From: Betaproteobacteria bacterium LSUCC0117
GTDB taxonomy: Bacteria > Pseudomonadota > Gammaproteobacteria > Burkholderiales > Burkholderiaceae_C
Direction: 5' to 3'
NCBI GenBank assembly: GCA_030441535.1
Contig: JAUJFZ010000002.1
Location: 248,001 to 312,000 of the forward strand
DNA length: 64,000 nucleotides
Part shown: positions 36,755-46,071 of the stretch, one piece after another
Layout: every line of letters starts with the position of its first letter
How positions within the stretch are numbered: position 1 is the stretch's first letter
The notes under the pieces: generated by a model
The model's input: the letters and a program-made list of their open reading frames with translations, nothing else
Told to the model about the DNA's origin: nothing
The model's database searches: none
Translations under genes and position numbers: made by a program

Positions 36755-37995
36755 GTTGGCCTACCTGGTTCAAACGTCGCGAGGCGGTGGAGACACCCGA
36801 GCATATTCCCGTGCGCATCAATAGCCGGGACTTTGTGCGCACGCGCCCGCTGGAGGTTAGGGAGCACGGCTTTGATCAGCCCTTGCTTTGGGCAGTGGTC
36901 GGCCTGGTTTTATTTGGACTGGTGATGGTGTACTCCGCCACCATTGCCTTGCCTGACAGCCCACGCTTTGCAAACTACGCACCGCTGCATTTTGTCATTC
37001 GCCACACCGTAGCCATTTTTGTAGGCTTCATGTTTGCCTTGGTGGCCTTTCAGGTGCCCATGGCGGTCTGGGAGAAGCGTGCGCCTCAGGTCTTTGTATT
37101 GAGTTTGATCTTGCTGGGCTTGGTGTTGGTGCCATTCATCGGAAAAGACGTGAACGGTGCACACCGTTGGATCCCATTGGGATTCTTCACGTTTCAGCCA
37201 TCGGAGTTGGCCAAGTTTGGCGTCGTCCTGTATGCCGCAAATTACATGGTCCGCAAGATGGACATGAAAGAAAATTTCTTCCGCGCTGTGGCACCGATTG
37301 CCGTGCTGATTGCCATCACGGGAGTGCTGTTGTTGTTGGAGCCTGATATGGGCGCCTTCATGGTGATCGTGGTGATCGCCATGGGAATTCTGTTCCTCGG
37401 TGGGGTCAACGCCAAGGTGTTCTTCCTATTGAGTTGCCTGCTCCTGTTGGCCTTCAGCGCAATGATTTGGTTGAGCGAGTGGCGTCGTGCCCGCATCTTT
37501 GCGTATCTCGACCCGTGGAGTGAAGAACATGCCCTGGGTAGCGGTTATCAGTTATCGCATTCACTCATTGCGTTTGGTCGTGGGGAGATATTCGGCGTGG
37601 GTCTCGGTGGGAGCGTTGAAAAACTGAGCTGGTTACCCGAGGCGCACACCGACTTTTTAATGGCTGTGATCGGTGAAGAGTTTGGTTTGGTCGGCGTCCT
37701 GATCATCATCACCGTTTTCATGTGGCTGACACGGCGTATTTTGCAGATTGGTCGGCAGGCCATTGCGCTGGATCAGGTGTTCAGTGGTTTAGTCGCGCAG
37801 GGGATTGGCTTGTGGATTGGCTTCCAGACCTTCATTAACATCGGTGTGAATTTGGGCGCCCTACCAACCAAGGGTTTGACCCTGCCGCTCATGAGTTACG
37901 GCGGTTCTGCCATTTTGCTGAACCTCGTGGCCCTTGCCGTTGTTTTGCGCATAGACCACGAGAACCGACAGCTGATGCGGGGAGGGCGCCAATGA
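36751..37995 (+). CDS. ftsW: Septal peptidoglycan glycosyltransferase FtsW
   Basis: SEDS-family membrane enzyme that polymerises lipid II at the septum with FtsI. It has 414 residues: a hydrophilic N-terminus of about 45 residues and about ten helices. Conserved segments are HRWIPLGFFTFQPSELAKFG, LLLEPDMGAFMV, GGSVEKLSWLPEAHTDFLMA and LPLMSYGGSAIL. The division role over RodA is given by the dcw position and PEAHTDF motif. Both ends overlap neighbours (ATGA). Confidence 0.95.
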   Translation: MSWPTWFKRREAVETPEHIPVRINSRDFVRTRPLEVREHGFDQPLLWAVVGLVLFGLVMVYSATIALPDSPRFANYAPLHFVIRHTVAIFVGFMFALVAFQVPMAVWEKRAPQVFVLSLILLGLVLVPFIGKDVNGAHRWIPLGFFTFQPSELAKFGVVLYAANYMVRKMDMKENFFRAVAPIAVLIAITGVLLLLEPDMGAFMVIVVIAMGILFLGGVNAKVFFLLSCLLLLAFSAMIWLSEWRRARIFAYLDPWSEEHALGSGYQLSHSLIAFGRGEIFGVGLGGSVEKLSWLPEAHTDFLMAVIGEEFGLVGVLIIITVFMWLTRRILQIGRQAIALDQVFSGLVAQGIGLWIGFQTFINIGVNLGALPTKGLTLPLMSYGGSAILLNLVALAVVLRIDHENRQLMRGGRQ

Positions 37996-39092
37996 GCCAG
38001 CACTTGAAACCGCGCGCTTTGGTAATGGCTGGCGGCACTGGCGGTCATATTTTTCCTGGCCTTGCAGTCGCACAGGCGCTGCGCGATGGGCAGTGGGACG
38101 TTGCTTGGTTGGGCGCACCCAACAGCATGGAATCACGCATCATTCCACCTCATGGCTTCGCACTGCACACCTTGGCTTTTGGTGGTGTGCGCGGTAAGGG
38201 GCTCGTCACAAAGCTCCTCGCGCCATTGCGTTTGGTACGTGCAACGCTTGCCGCCCTGCAGGTGATGCGACGGCTTAAGCCAAACGTGGTCGTTGGTTTA
38301 GGGGGCTTCATCACGGTTCCGGGCGCTTTGGCGGCTTGGCTGTCGGGGCGGCCTGTGTTGTTGCATGAGCAAAATGCCATCGCGGGGTTATCGAATCGAT
38401 TGATTGGTTTGATTGCTAAGCGCAAATTCGTGGCGTTTCCTAGCGCGTTGTCGGGTGGTGAATGGATCGGTAACCCATTGCGTGCTGCATTTTTGCAAGC
38501 TTCCGATCCTGCTGAACGGTATGACCAGCGGACAGGTCCGCTCCGATTGCTGGTGCTCGGCGGCAGCCTCGGTGCGGCTGCGCTAAACGATCTGGTACCA
38601 CAAGCGTTGGCGATGCTGCCCGCAGGTCACAAGCCCTTTGTTGTTCACCAGAGCGGCGAAAAACACCTCAGTGCGTTGCAAGCCAGTTATGCCGCGGCAG
38701 GTATTCGAGCGGAGGATGACGCGGCCGTCAAAGCCACACTGTGCGCCTTCATTGATGATGTCGCAGGTGCCATGCAGACCGCTGATTTGGTGATTTGCCG
38801 AGCCGGCGCCAGTACCGTGACCGAGGTCAGCGCGGTTGGCGTGGCTGCTTTATTCGTGCCATTCCCCCATGCGGTCGACGACCACCAAACAGCAAACGCA
38901 CAATTTTTGGTCTCGCAGGATGCCGCTTGGCTTCGCCAGCAGCGTGAGTTCACTCCCCAACAATTGGCCGACTTTTTAATGCATTTGGATCGCGAACAAC
39001 TCAAGGCCAGGGCCGTCAAAGCGCGGTCCTTAGCGAAGACGGGTGCCGTCGACGCGATGGTCACAGCCAGTGAGGCCTGTATCCCATCATGA
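37992..39092 (+). CDS. murG: UDP-GlcNAc:lipid I GlcNAc transferase MurG
   Basis: Peripheral membrane GT28 glycosyltransferase that converts lipid I to lipid II. It has 366 residues with the N-terminal GGTGGHIFPGLAVAQAL motif, GLGGFITVPGALAA, HEQNAIAGLSNR, LGGSLGAAALND and the UDP-sugar site CRAGASTVTEVSAVG with FPHAVDDHQTANA. It overlaps ftsW and murC by four bases each. In Bordetella, MurG is described as a scaffold for the Mur ligases, all of which are present here. Confidence 0.96.
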   Translation: MSQHLKPRALVMAGGTGGHIFPGLAVAQALRDGQWDVAWLGAPNSMESRIIPPHGFALHTLAFGGVRGKGLVTKLLAPLRLVRATLAALQVMRRLKPNVVVGLGGFITVPGALAAWLSGRPVLLHEQNAIAGLSNRLIGLIAKRKFVAFPSALSGGEWIGNPLRAAFLQASDPAERYDQRTGPLRLLVLGGSLGAAALNDLVPQALAMLPAGHKPFVVHQSGEKHLSALQASYAAAGIRAEDDAAVKATLCAFIDDVAGAMQTADLVICRAGASTVTEVSAVGVAALFVPFPHAVDDHQTANAQFLVSQDAAWLRQQREFTPQQLADFLMHLDREQLKARAVKARSLAKTGAVDAMVTASEACIPS

Positions 39093-40492
39093 AACACGTT
39101 ATCAATCACATCCACTTTGTTGGCATTGGCGGTGCCGGTATGAGTGGCATTGCCGAGGTTTTGATCAACCTCGGCTATTGCGTAACCGGCAGCGATCTGA
39201 GCGACAGTCCAAGCGTTAAACGTTTGCGCAGTTTGGGTGCCACCGTCATGGTGGGTCATGCCGCGGACCACATCAGCGGAGCCGATGCGGTGGTGACGTC
39301 AACGGCTGTGCAAGCGGATAACCCTGAGGTCGTCGCCGCCCATGAAAAGCTCGTGCCAGTGGTGCCACGCGCGGTGATGCTGGCCGAGTTGATGCGGATG
39401 AAAAAAGGCATCGCCATCGCCGGTACGCACGGTAAGACGACAACGACCAGTTTGGTATCAAGCGTATTGGCCGCTGCTGATCTCGACCCCACGTTTGTGA
39501 TTGGCGGGCGCCTCAACAGTGCGGGAGCGAATGCCAAGTTAGGTAGTGGCGAGTACATCGTGGTGGAGGCCGATGAGTCCGATGCATCGTTTTTGAATTT
39601 GCTACCGATCCTCTCCGTGGTCACCAATATTGATGAAGATCACATGGACACCTACGGACATGATTTTGAAAATCTGAAGCAGGCGTTCATCGACTTCATG
39701 CACCGAATGCCGTTTTATGGCGCGGCTGTGGTGTGTGTAGACAGTGAAGCCGTGCGGTCCTTGTTGCCCCGGATTGCCCGCCCTGTGGTGACCTACGGGT
39801 TAGATGCTGACGCGCAAATTCGTGCGGTCAATGTTCGCGCTGTGGGTGGGCAAATGCATTTCACCGCACAGCGAAACCTACCTGAGAAGCGTCCCGACTT
39901 GTCAGTGGTGCTGAACTTGCCGGGTGAACACAATGTGCGTAATGCATTAGCGGCCATCGCTGTCGCCGATGAGATTGGTATTGCAGACGATGCGTTGTGT
40001 CAGGCCTTGGCAGACTTCAAAGGCGTTGGTCGTCGCTTCCAATCTTATGGCGATGTGAAATTGGCCAATGGCGGCTCGATCACAGTCATAGACGACTATG
40101 GTCATCACCCGGTTGAGATGGCGGCTACTTTGGCTGCGGCGCGTGGTGCATTTCCTGGTCGGCGCTTGGTACTTGCGTTTCAACCGCATCGCTATACGCG
40201 TACCCGCGACTGCTTCGAGGATTTTGTTGAAGTGATTGGTCGCGCAGATGCGGTCTTGATAACGGAGGTGTACGCCGCCGGCGAAGCGCCTTTGGTTGCA
40301 GCGGATGGACGCGCATTGATACGCGCACTCCGGGTGGCAGGCCAGGTTGAACCGTTGTTCGTCGCGCAATTAGAAGATATGGCCGACGCGGTGTTGAACC
40401 AAGCGCAACCCAATGATGTGTTGTTGTGCATGGGCGCCGGCAGCATTGCGGCGCTTGCCGGACAGGTGGCTGAAAAAGGAGGTGCCGCATGA
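39089..40492 (+). CDS. murC: UDP-N-acetylmuramate--L-alanine ligase MurC
   Basis: Adds L-alanine to UDP-MurNAc, the first Mur ligase step. The 467-residue protein has the Rossmann start HFVGIGGAGMSGIAEVL, P-loop GTHGKTTTTSL, EADESDASFLNL, TNIDEDHMDTYGHD, PGEHNVRNALAA and DDYGHHPVE with FQPHRYTRTRD. Length is typical. It overlaps murG and ddlB by four bases each. It is distinct from the related recycling ligase Mpl at 56015-57451. Confidence 0.96.
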   Translation: MKHVINHIHFVGIGGAGMSGIAEVLINLGYCVTGSDLSDSPSVKRLRSLGATVMVGHAADHISGADAVVTSTAVQADNPEVVAAHEKLVPVVPRAVMLAELMRMKKGIAIAGTHGKTTTTSLVSSVLAAADLDPTFVIGGRLNSAGANAKLGSGEYIVVEADESDASFLNLLPILSVVTNIDEDHMDTYGHDFENLKQAFIDFMHRMPFYGAAVVCVDSEAVRSLLPRIARPVVTYGLDADAQIRAVNVRAVGGQMHFTAQRNLPEKRPDLSVVLNLPGEHNVRNALAAIAVADEIGIADDALCQALADFKGVGRRFQSYGDVKLANGGSITVIDDYGHHPVEMAATLAAARGAFPGRRLVLAFQPHRYTRTRDCFEDFVEVIGRADAVLITEVYAAGEAPLVAADGRALIRALRVAGQVEPLFVAQLEDMADAVLNQAQPNDVLLCMGAGSIAALAGQVAEKGGAA

Positions 40493-41466
40493 CGTGGCTG
40501 ATTCCGGATGTGCAGTCCCTCGGACGTGTGGCCGTATTGATGGGCGGGCGCTCCGCCGAGCGCGAGATTTCGATCATGTCCGGCACCGGTGTATTGGCGG
40601 CGCTCAAAGCCAAGGGCGTCGATGCCCATTCATTTGACCCTGCGCATCAACCATTGTCTGAATTGACTGCACAGGGTTTTGATCGTTGCTTTATCTGCCT
40701 TCATGGTCGTTATGGCGAGGATGGAACGGTGCAGGGCGCCCTGGAATTGCTTGACCTGCCCTACACGGGGGCTGGTGTGCTGGCATCCAGTGTGGCTATG
40801 GACAAGGTGATGACCAAACGCATTTGGTCGGCGGAAGGGTTACCCACGCCGGCATGGCGCTTGGTCGACAGTGCGGAGGCCACTGAAGCGGCGTTCGAAG
40901 CGCTGGGCGCACCCATGATCGTCAAGCCTGCCCGCGAGGGTTCAACTATCGGTTTGAGCAAAGTTGAAAAAATAAGTGACTGCGCGGCAGCTTATCGATT
41001 GGCTGCACAGCACGACACTGAAGTTTTGTGCGAGCAGTTCATCAGCGGCGATGAGGTGACATGCCCAGTTTTGGGCACGGGCAAGGCCGCCGCGGCGCTG
41101 CCGATTATTTTGATCCGTGCGCCCAATGGCAATTACGACTACGAGAACAAGTATTTCAAAGACTATACGCAGTACCTCGTGCCATCTGGTTTGCCGGCTA
41201 CTGAAGAAGCGAATATCAGCGAATTAGTCGTCCGTGCTTACCAAACGTTAGGGGTTCGCGCGTGGGGTCGTGTCGACGTCATGATCGATGCTGCGACGAG
41301 ACAGCCTTATCTGTTAGAGATCAACACGGCCCCCGGCATGACAGGGCATTCGCTGGTCCCTATGTCTGCAAAAGCCGCAGGGTTGGACTACGGCGACCTC
41401 TGTGTATGGCTGTTGGGGCAGGCTGCGCTTGATCACAGCGATACGAAGGTGGGTGGACACGCATGA
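40489..41466 (+). CDS. ddlB: D-alanine--D-alanine ligase DdlB
   Basis: ATP-grasp enzyme that makes D-Ala-D-Ala, the substrate for the MurF half of MurE-MurF. It has 325 residues with VAVLMGGRSAEREISIMSG, HGRYGEDGTVQG, LPYTGAGVLASSVAMDK, KPAREGSTIGLSKV and the C-terminal LEINTAPGMTGHSLVP. Start overlaps the murC stop and its TGA overlaps the ftsQ ATG. Confidence 0.96.
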   Translation: MTWLIPDVQSLGRVAVLMGGRSAEREISIMSGTGVLAALKAKGVDAHSFDPAHQPLSELTAQGFDRCFICLHGRYGEDGTVQGALELLDLPYTGAGVLASSVAMDKVMTKRIWSAEGLPTPAWRLVDSAEATEAAFEALGAPMIVKPAREGSTIGLSKVEKISDCAAAYRLAAQHDTEVLCEQFISGDEVTCPVLGTGKAAAALPIILIRAPNGNYDYENKYFKDYTQYLVPSGLPATEEANISELVVRAYQTLGVRAWGRVDVMIDAATRQPYLLEINTAPGMTGHSLVPMSAKAAGLDYGDLCVWLLGQAALDHSDTKVGGHA

Positions 41467-42236
41467 CTCAGACCCTCCTCATACCCATTGATATCCGTTT
41501 GATGCAGGCGCTGACGCGCCTGTTGATGGCTGGCTTGGTGTCAATGGGGGTGGGCGTTGTGGGGTGGTGGGGCTACCAGCACCCCGCTTGGTCGGTGAAG
41601 GAGATGGTGTTGGTGGGTGATGTCGCGCATCAGAGTGTGCCGGCAATCCGCTCGCAACTGGCGGGTCGTTTGCAAGGCAGCTTCATGAGTCTGGATGTGG
41701 TCAACATGCAGAGCTTGCTTCAAGAGATGCCTTGGGTGCGTCAGGCAGTCGTTCAGCGGGTGTTTCCCAACCGGTTGCGCATCACGATCAGCGAACACGA
41801 ACCGCGTGCTTGGTGGGGTGAGGTCGGGGCCCAGCGTTTGGTCAACAGCTATGGCGAACTGTTTGAAGCCAGTGCCGATGAGGCCGTTGCCAAAACCGAT
41901 GAATGGGCTGTTTTGGATGGACCCGTTGAGCGCTCCCGCGATATCTACGCAATGTATGTGTCATTGGTGCCCTTGATGGCCCCGTTGGGTCAACAGATCG
42001 AATTCGTTCGCCTGACGCAGCAAGGCAGTTGGGATATGGCGTTGAGTGGCGGTGCGGCAATCGCAATGGGCGATGGCGACCTGCGCGAGGTACTGAGCCG
42101 TGTGCAGGCCTTTGTTGCGTCGTTACCGCAGTTACGGGCAGGTTACCCACAAAACATGCGGTCGGTTGATTTGCGTTATGGCAATGGTTACGCCATCCGT
42201 TTAGACGGTGTGACCACAGGGGGGAATGGAAAGTGA
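41463..42236 (+). CDS. ftsQ: Cell division protein FtsQ
   Basis: Bitopic division protein that recruits FtsB and FtsL. It has 257 residues: a cytoplasmic N-terminus of about 20 residues, a transmembrane helix (about 21-38), a POTRA domain (WSVKEMVLVGDVAHQS onward) and a beta domain with the conserved PWVRQAVVQRVFPNRLRI and HEPRAWWG. It overlaps ddlB by four bases and precedes ftsA by 21. Confidence 0.93.
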   Translation: MTQTLLIPIDIRLMQALTRLLMAGLVSMGVGVVGWWGYQHPAWSVKEMVLVGDVAHQSVPAIRSQLAGRLQGSFMSLDVVNMQSLLQEMPWVRQAVVQRVFPNRLRITISEHEPRAWWGEVGAQRLVNSYGELFEASADEAVAKTDEWAVLDGPVERSRDIYAMYVSLVPLMAPLGQQIEFVRLTQQGSWDMALSGGAAIAMGDGDLREVLSRVQAFVASLPQLRAGYPQNMRSVDLRYGNGYAIRLDGVTTGGNGK

Positions 42237-42257
42237 CAGGCTTTAAAGAGAAACACT

Positions 42258-43487
42258 ATGGCTAAAGAATACAAAGATCTCGTGGTGGGTCTGGACATCG
42301 GAACGTCCAAGATCATGGTGGTGGTTGCCGAGGTGCAACCCAGCGGTCAGTTGAAATTGGCGGGCTTTGGTATTGCCGAGAGCAGTGGCCTGAAGCGTGG
42401 TGTTGTCGTCAATATCGACGCTACGGTGCAGAGTATTCAGGCAGCGCTGAAAGAAGCCGAGTTCATGGCGGACTGCAAGATTACGCGGGTGTTCACGGGT
42501 ATCACGGGCAGTCATATCCGTGGGATCAACTCCAGTGGCATGGTGGCGGTCAAGGATAAAGAGGTTTCGCCGTCGGATGTGGCGCGCGTCATCGAGACCG
42601 CGAGAGCCATCAATATCTCGACCGATCAACGCCTGTTATTGGTCGAGCCTCAAGAGTTCGTCATTGACAACCAAGACGTCAAAGAGCCGATTGGCATGAG
42701 CGGCATCCGCCTAGAGGCAAAAGTCCACATCGTGACGGGCGCTCAGAGCGCAGCAGAAAACATCATCAAGTGTGTACGACGCTGTGGCTTAGAAGTCGAC
42801 CAGCTGATGCTCAATCCACTCGCATCCAGCGAAGCCGTTCTCACCGATGACGAGAAGGAATTGGGCGTCGCATTGGTCGATATCGGCGCCGGGACCACAG
42901 ACGTGGCGATCTTCTCTGGCGGCGCGATACGCCACACCGCAGTGATTCCAATTGCCGGCGATCTCATTACCAACGATATCGCGATGGCGTTGCGCACACC
43001 CACCAAGGATGCTGAAGAAATCAAGGTTTTGAGTGGCTGCGCCAAACAGTTGCTGGCAGATCCCGATGCGCAAGTAGAGGTGCCCGGTTTGGGCGACCGC
43101 GCGCCACGCATGCTGAGCCGGCAGGCACTGGCTGGTGTGATTGAACCTCGGGTGGAGGAAATTTTCTCCTTGGTTCAACAGGTCATCCGTGATTCGGGTT
43201 TTGAAGAGGTCTTGTCCTCCGGCATTGTGCTGGCCGGCGGTAGCGCAGTGATGCCAGGAATGATTGAGCTCGGTGAGGACATCTTCCTCAAGCCGGTGCG
43301 CCGGGGTGTACCAAAGCACGCCAGCGCACTGTCAGACATCGTTGCGCATCCCCGAGCAGCCACTGTGATGGGGCTGCTGGAGGAGGCACGTCTTGCCCGT
43401 TTACGTGGTCACACTGTGGCGCAAAAAGCGAGCTCTATGCAATCCGCCTTTAGTCGGATCAAAGATTGGTTTACGGGGGTATTTTGA
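42258..43487 (+). CDS. ftsA: Cell division protein FtsA
   Basis: Actin-like ATPase that tethers FtsZ to the membrane. It has 409 residues with the phosphate motif LVVGLDIGTSKIMVVVAE, the inserted 1C domain, VDIGAGTTDVAIF and VLAGGSAVMPGM. The C-terminal amphipathic membrane-targeting helix is visible as FSRIKDWFTGVF. A gap of 191 bases follows before ftsZ, so ftsZ may have its own promoter. Confidence 0.96.
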   Translation: MAKEYKDLVVGLDIGTSKIMVVVAEVQPSGQLKLAGFGIAESSGLKRGVVVNIDATVQSIQAALKEAEFMADCKITRVFTGITGSHIRGINSSGMVAVKDKEVSPSDVARVIETARAINISTDQRLLLVEPQEFVIDNQDVKEPIGMSGIRLEAKVHIVTGAQSAAENIIKCVRRCGLEVDQLMLNPLASSEAVLTDDEKELGVALVDIGAGTTDVAIFSGGAIRHTAVIPIAGDLITNDIAMALRTPTKDAEEIKVLSGCAKQLLADPDAQVEVPGLGDRAPRMLSRQALAGVIEPRVEEIFSLVQQVIRDSGFEEVLSSGIVLAGGSAVMPGMIELGEDIFLKPVRRGVPKHASALSDIVAHPRAATVMGLLEEARLARLRGHTVAQKASSMQSAFSRIKDWFTGVF

Positions 43488-43678
43488 TGCATCACATTTT
43501 GAGCACTTGTCTGCGTGGCCACGCTCGTTTGCGACCACTGGGATTTTCGTCAAGCCCGCCCTACCAAGGCCTAGATCCCGGCGTGACGCGCACCAGACAG
43601 CGAAGGCGATGGCGATCGTGACCCTCGCCACACCGCGAACCGATTTAAATTTTTTAAGTGTTTTTCTAGGAGTTAGTT
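43488..43678. other. Non-coding gap between ftsA and ftsZ
   Basis: The only long gap inside the dcw cluster (191 bases). No convincing gene is present; an overlapping open frame is a shadow of the ftsA end. The left part is GC-rich, with the stretch GCCTAGATCCCGGCG that resembles decayed interspersed repeats, though no second copy was found here. The right part is AT-rich (TTTAAATTTTTTAAG) and ends in the ftsZ ribosome site TAGGAG. An ftsZ promoter may lie here but I cannot place one with confidence. Confidence 0.5.
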
Positions 43679-44881
43679 ATGACCATCGACATGATTGAAG
43701 TTGAAGAGTTCAACCAAGGTACCCGTATTAAAGTGATTGGCGTGGGCGGCGGCGGCGGTAATGCAGTGGCACACATGATCGCCTCGGGCGTTAGCGGTGT
43801 GGAGTTCGTTTGCGCCAATACCGACGCACAGGCTTTGAACCAAAGTGCCTCACACAAGCTGATTCAACTGGGTGCGACGGGCTTGGGCGCGGGCAGTAAA
43901 CCAGAAAAAGGTCGTGAAGCTGCGGAAATGGCAATCGATGAAATCCGTGAAGCGATCGCCGACTCACACATGTTGTTCATCACCGCAGGCATGGGCGGCG
44001 GCACCGGCACCGGCGCGGCCCCTGTGATCGCGCGTGTGGCGAAGGAGATGGGTGTTTTGACGGTTGGCGTGGTGACTAAGCCATTCGACTTCGAAGGTCA
44101 GAAGCGCATGTCCAACGCAGACAGTGGACTAACCGAGTTAGAAGCCAATGTTGATTCATTGATCGTGGTCTTGAACGATAAGCTGTTAGAAGTCTATGGC
44201 GACGATATCACCCAAGAGGAAGCGTTTGGTCATGCCAACGATGTGTTGAAGAATGCGGTGGGCGGTATCGCCGAAATTATCAACGTGCCTGGTCATGTGA
44301 ACGTCGACTTTGAGGACGTTCGCACCGTGATGGGTGAACCCGGCAAAGCGATGATGGGGACGGCGTCTGCGAGCGGTCCTGATCGGGCGCGCTTAGCCGC
44401 TGAGCAAGCGGTGGCGTGTCCATTGTTGGAAGGTATCGACCTGTCGGGCGCCCGCGGTGTGCTCGTTCTCATCAGCGCCGCAAAGGGTTCGCTGAAGTTG
44501 AAGGAATCGAGCTTGGCTATGGAAACCATTCGCGCCTACGCATCACCTGACGCCCATGTGATTTACGGTACGGCATACGACGACAGCCTGGGAGATGAAA
44601 TCCGTGTCACCGTCGTGGCCACTGGTTTAGCACGCGCCGCAGGCCGTCGCCAAAGCCCCCCCCTGACCGTTCTGCGTACCGGAACTGACAACATGCCCGT
44701 CAATGCCAATGGGGCAGATGGCAGTGGGGCCTCGCAAGGTGCCTACGCTGGCTTGCCAACAAACGCGCCTCGCGTTTGGCATAACGTAAGGACTCAAGCG
44801 AGTGAGCGCGTGAATGCCTTGTCATCAGGCGGGATGGAAGACTTTGAGATTCCTGCTTTCTTGCGCAAGCAAGCAGACTGA
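43679..44881 (+). CDS. ftsZ: Cell division GTPase FtsZ
   Basis: Tubulin-like GTPase that forms the division ring. It has 400 residues. Motifs are KVIGVGGGGGNAVAHM, CANTDAQAL, the GTP signature MGGGTGTGAAPVIA and NVDFEDVRTVM for the catalytic T7 loop. The linker is short and variable (about 335-385), and the conserved C-terminal peptide DFEIPAFLRKQAD, which binds FtsA and ZipA-type partners, is intact. TAGGAG precedes the ATG. Confidence 0.97.
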   Translation: MTIDMIEVEEFNQGTRIKVIGVGGGGGNAVAHMIASGVSGVEFVCANTDAQALNQSASHKLIQLGATGLGAGSKPEKGREAAEMAIDEIREAIADSHMLFITAGMGGGTGTGAAPVIARVAKEMGVLTVGVVTKPFDFEGQKRMSNADSGLTELEANVDSLIVVLNDKLLEVYGDDITQEEAFGHANDVLKNAVGGIAEIINVPGHVNVDFEDVRTVMGEPGKAMMGTASASGPDRARLAAEQAVACPLLEGIDLSGARGVLVLISAAKGSLKLKESSLAMETIRAYASPDAHVIYGTAYDDSLGDEIRVTVVATGLARAAGRRQSPPLTVLRTGTDNMPVNANGADGSGASQGAYAGLPTNAPRVWHNVRTQASERVNALSSGGMEDFEIPAFLRKQAD

Positions 44882-44917
44882 GGCAAGGTTAATCCGCAAC
44901 CGATAAAATAGCTGCGT

Positions 44918-45841
44918 ATGTTGCAGCAAAGAACCCTCAAATCACTGACCCGCGCCACAGGTGTTGGTCTGCACAGTGGAGCGCGCGTCGAGTTGACGTT
45001 GCGTCCCGCCGCAGCCGACACCGGCGTGGTGTTCAGGCGGGTTGATTTGCCGCAACCCGTCGATATTCCTGTCAGTGCGGAGGCAGTAACCGATACGCGT
45101 CTCGCCTCGACGATCTCGAAAGATGGGGCAAAAGTCCTCACAGTCGAACACCTCATGTCTGCGTTAGCTGGCCTGGGAATTGACAACTGTTACGTCGATA
45201 TTTCTGCTGAAGAGGTACCGATCCTCGATGGCTCATCGGCCTCGTTCGTTTACTTGCTCCAAAGCGCCGGAGTGGTCCTGCAGCCGGCGCCCAAGCGGTT
45301 CATCCGCGTACACAAGCCCATCGAGGTCCGCGAGGGTGAAGGGCGTAACCTCAAGTGGGCGCGACTGGAGCCCTACCATGGGTATAAGTTGGGGTTCGAA
45401 ATTGAGTTTTCGCACCCGGCTGTTAATGCGACTGGCCAACGAGTGACCTTTGACTACGGGACGCACGAATATGCCCGTGACATTGCAAGAGCGCGTACGT
45501 TCGGTTTCACGCGTGATGTCGAGATGATGCGCGCCAACGGCTTGGCGCTCGGTGGCGGTCTGGATAACGCAATCGTCATGGACGACGTCAAAGTTTTGAA
45601 TGCCGATGGCCTGCGTTTTAATGACGAGTTTGTGAAGCACAAAATTTTGGATGCGATGGGGGATCTGTACTTGTTGGGCAAACCAATGTTGGCCAGCTAT
45701 ACCGCCTACCGTTCAGGTCATGCGATGAACAACCAACTTTTGCGCGCCTTGTTGGCGCAGCCAGAAGCATTTGAAGTCGTGAGTTTTGAGGACGAATCAG
45801 AAGCACCAACTGGTTTTGCAAAGCCCTTACTGGCATGGTGA
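44918..45841 (+). CDS. lpxC: UDP-3-O-acyl-N-acetylglucosamine deacetylase LpxC
   Basis: Zinc deacetylase that commits UDP-GlcNAc to lipid A. It has 307 residues, typical. Zinc ligands are visible in VEHLMSALAGLGIDN and KHKILDAMGDLYLLG, with the catalytic base region SGHAMNNQLLRALL. The N-terminus MLQQRTLKSLTRATGVGLHSG is standard. It follows ftsZ by 36 bases, the usual dcw end, and links lipid A synthesis with division. Confidence 0.96.
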   Translation: MLQQRTLKSLTRATGVGLHSGARVELTLRPAAADTGVVFRRVDLPQPVDIPVSAEAVTDTRLASTISKDGAKVLTVEHLMSALAGLGIDNCYVDISAEEVPILDGSSASFVYLLQSAGVVLQPAPKRFIRVHKPIEVREGEGRNLKWARLEPYHGYKLGFEIEFSHPAVNATGQRVTFDYGTHEYARDIARARTFGFTRDVEMMRANGLALGGGLDNAIVMDDVKVLNADGLRFNDEFVKHKILDAMGDLYLLGKPMLASYTAYRSGHAMNNQLLRALLAQPEAFEVVSFEDESEAPTGFAKPLLAW

Positions 45842-45857
45842 ACCTGAAAGCCTTCGG

Positions 45858-46046
45858 ATGTTAATTGCACGCCTGTTGATATTCGCCACGCTCGGGATCG
45901 CGCTCATCGCGCTGGTCATCTACATGCGTACTGGCGATGTTCGCTACAAGCGGTTGGCGGTGGTTTTGATCAAGTGGACTATTTTTGCCGCGCTCGGTTT
46001 CTTTGCTGTACTGATTGGTCTCAATCTATCTGATGCCCCCGGATAG
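45858..46046 (+). CDS. Small two-helix membrane protein downstream of lpxC
   Basis: Unrecognised 62-residue protein starting MLIARLLIFATLGIAL. It has two predicted membrane helices, about 4-22 and 38-56, with a short basic loop (RTGDVRYKRLAVV) between. It starts 16 bases after the lpxC stop in the same direction, and the reading frame has normal coding character. A similar small protein next to lpxC is familiar to me from betaproteobacteria, but I cannot name a function. The ribosome site is weak, and the gene is shorter than usual annotation limits. Confidence 0.6.
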   Translation: MLIARLLIFATLGIALIALVIYMRTGDVRYKRLAVVLIKWTIFAALGFFAVLIGLNLSDAPG

Positions 46047-46071
46047 GGCGCATTGACGCAAGATGGTCGGG

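Noticed and set aside
43530..43610. REP-like or Correia-like interspersed element before ftsZ
   Set aside because: Only a loose resemblance and no second copy within the window; kept as a gap description only.
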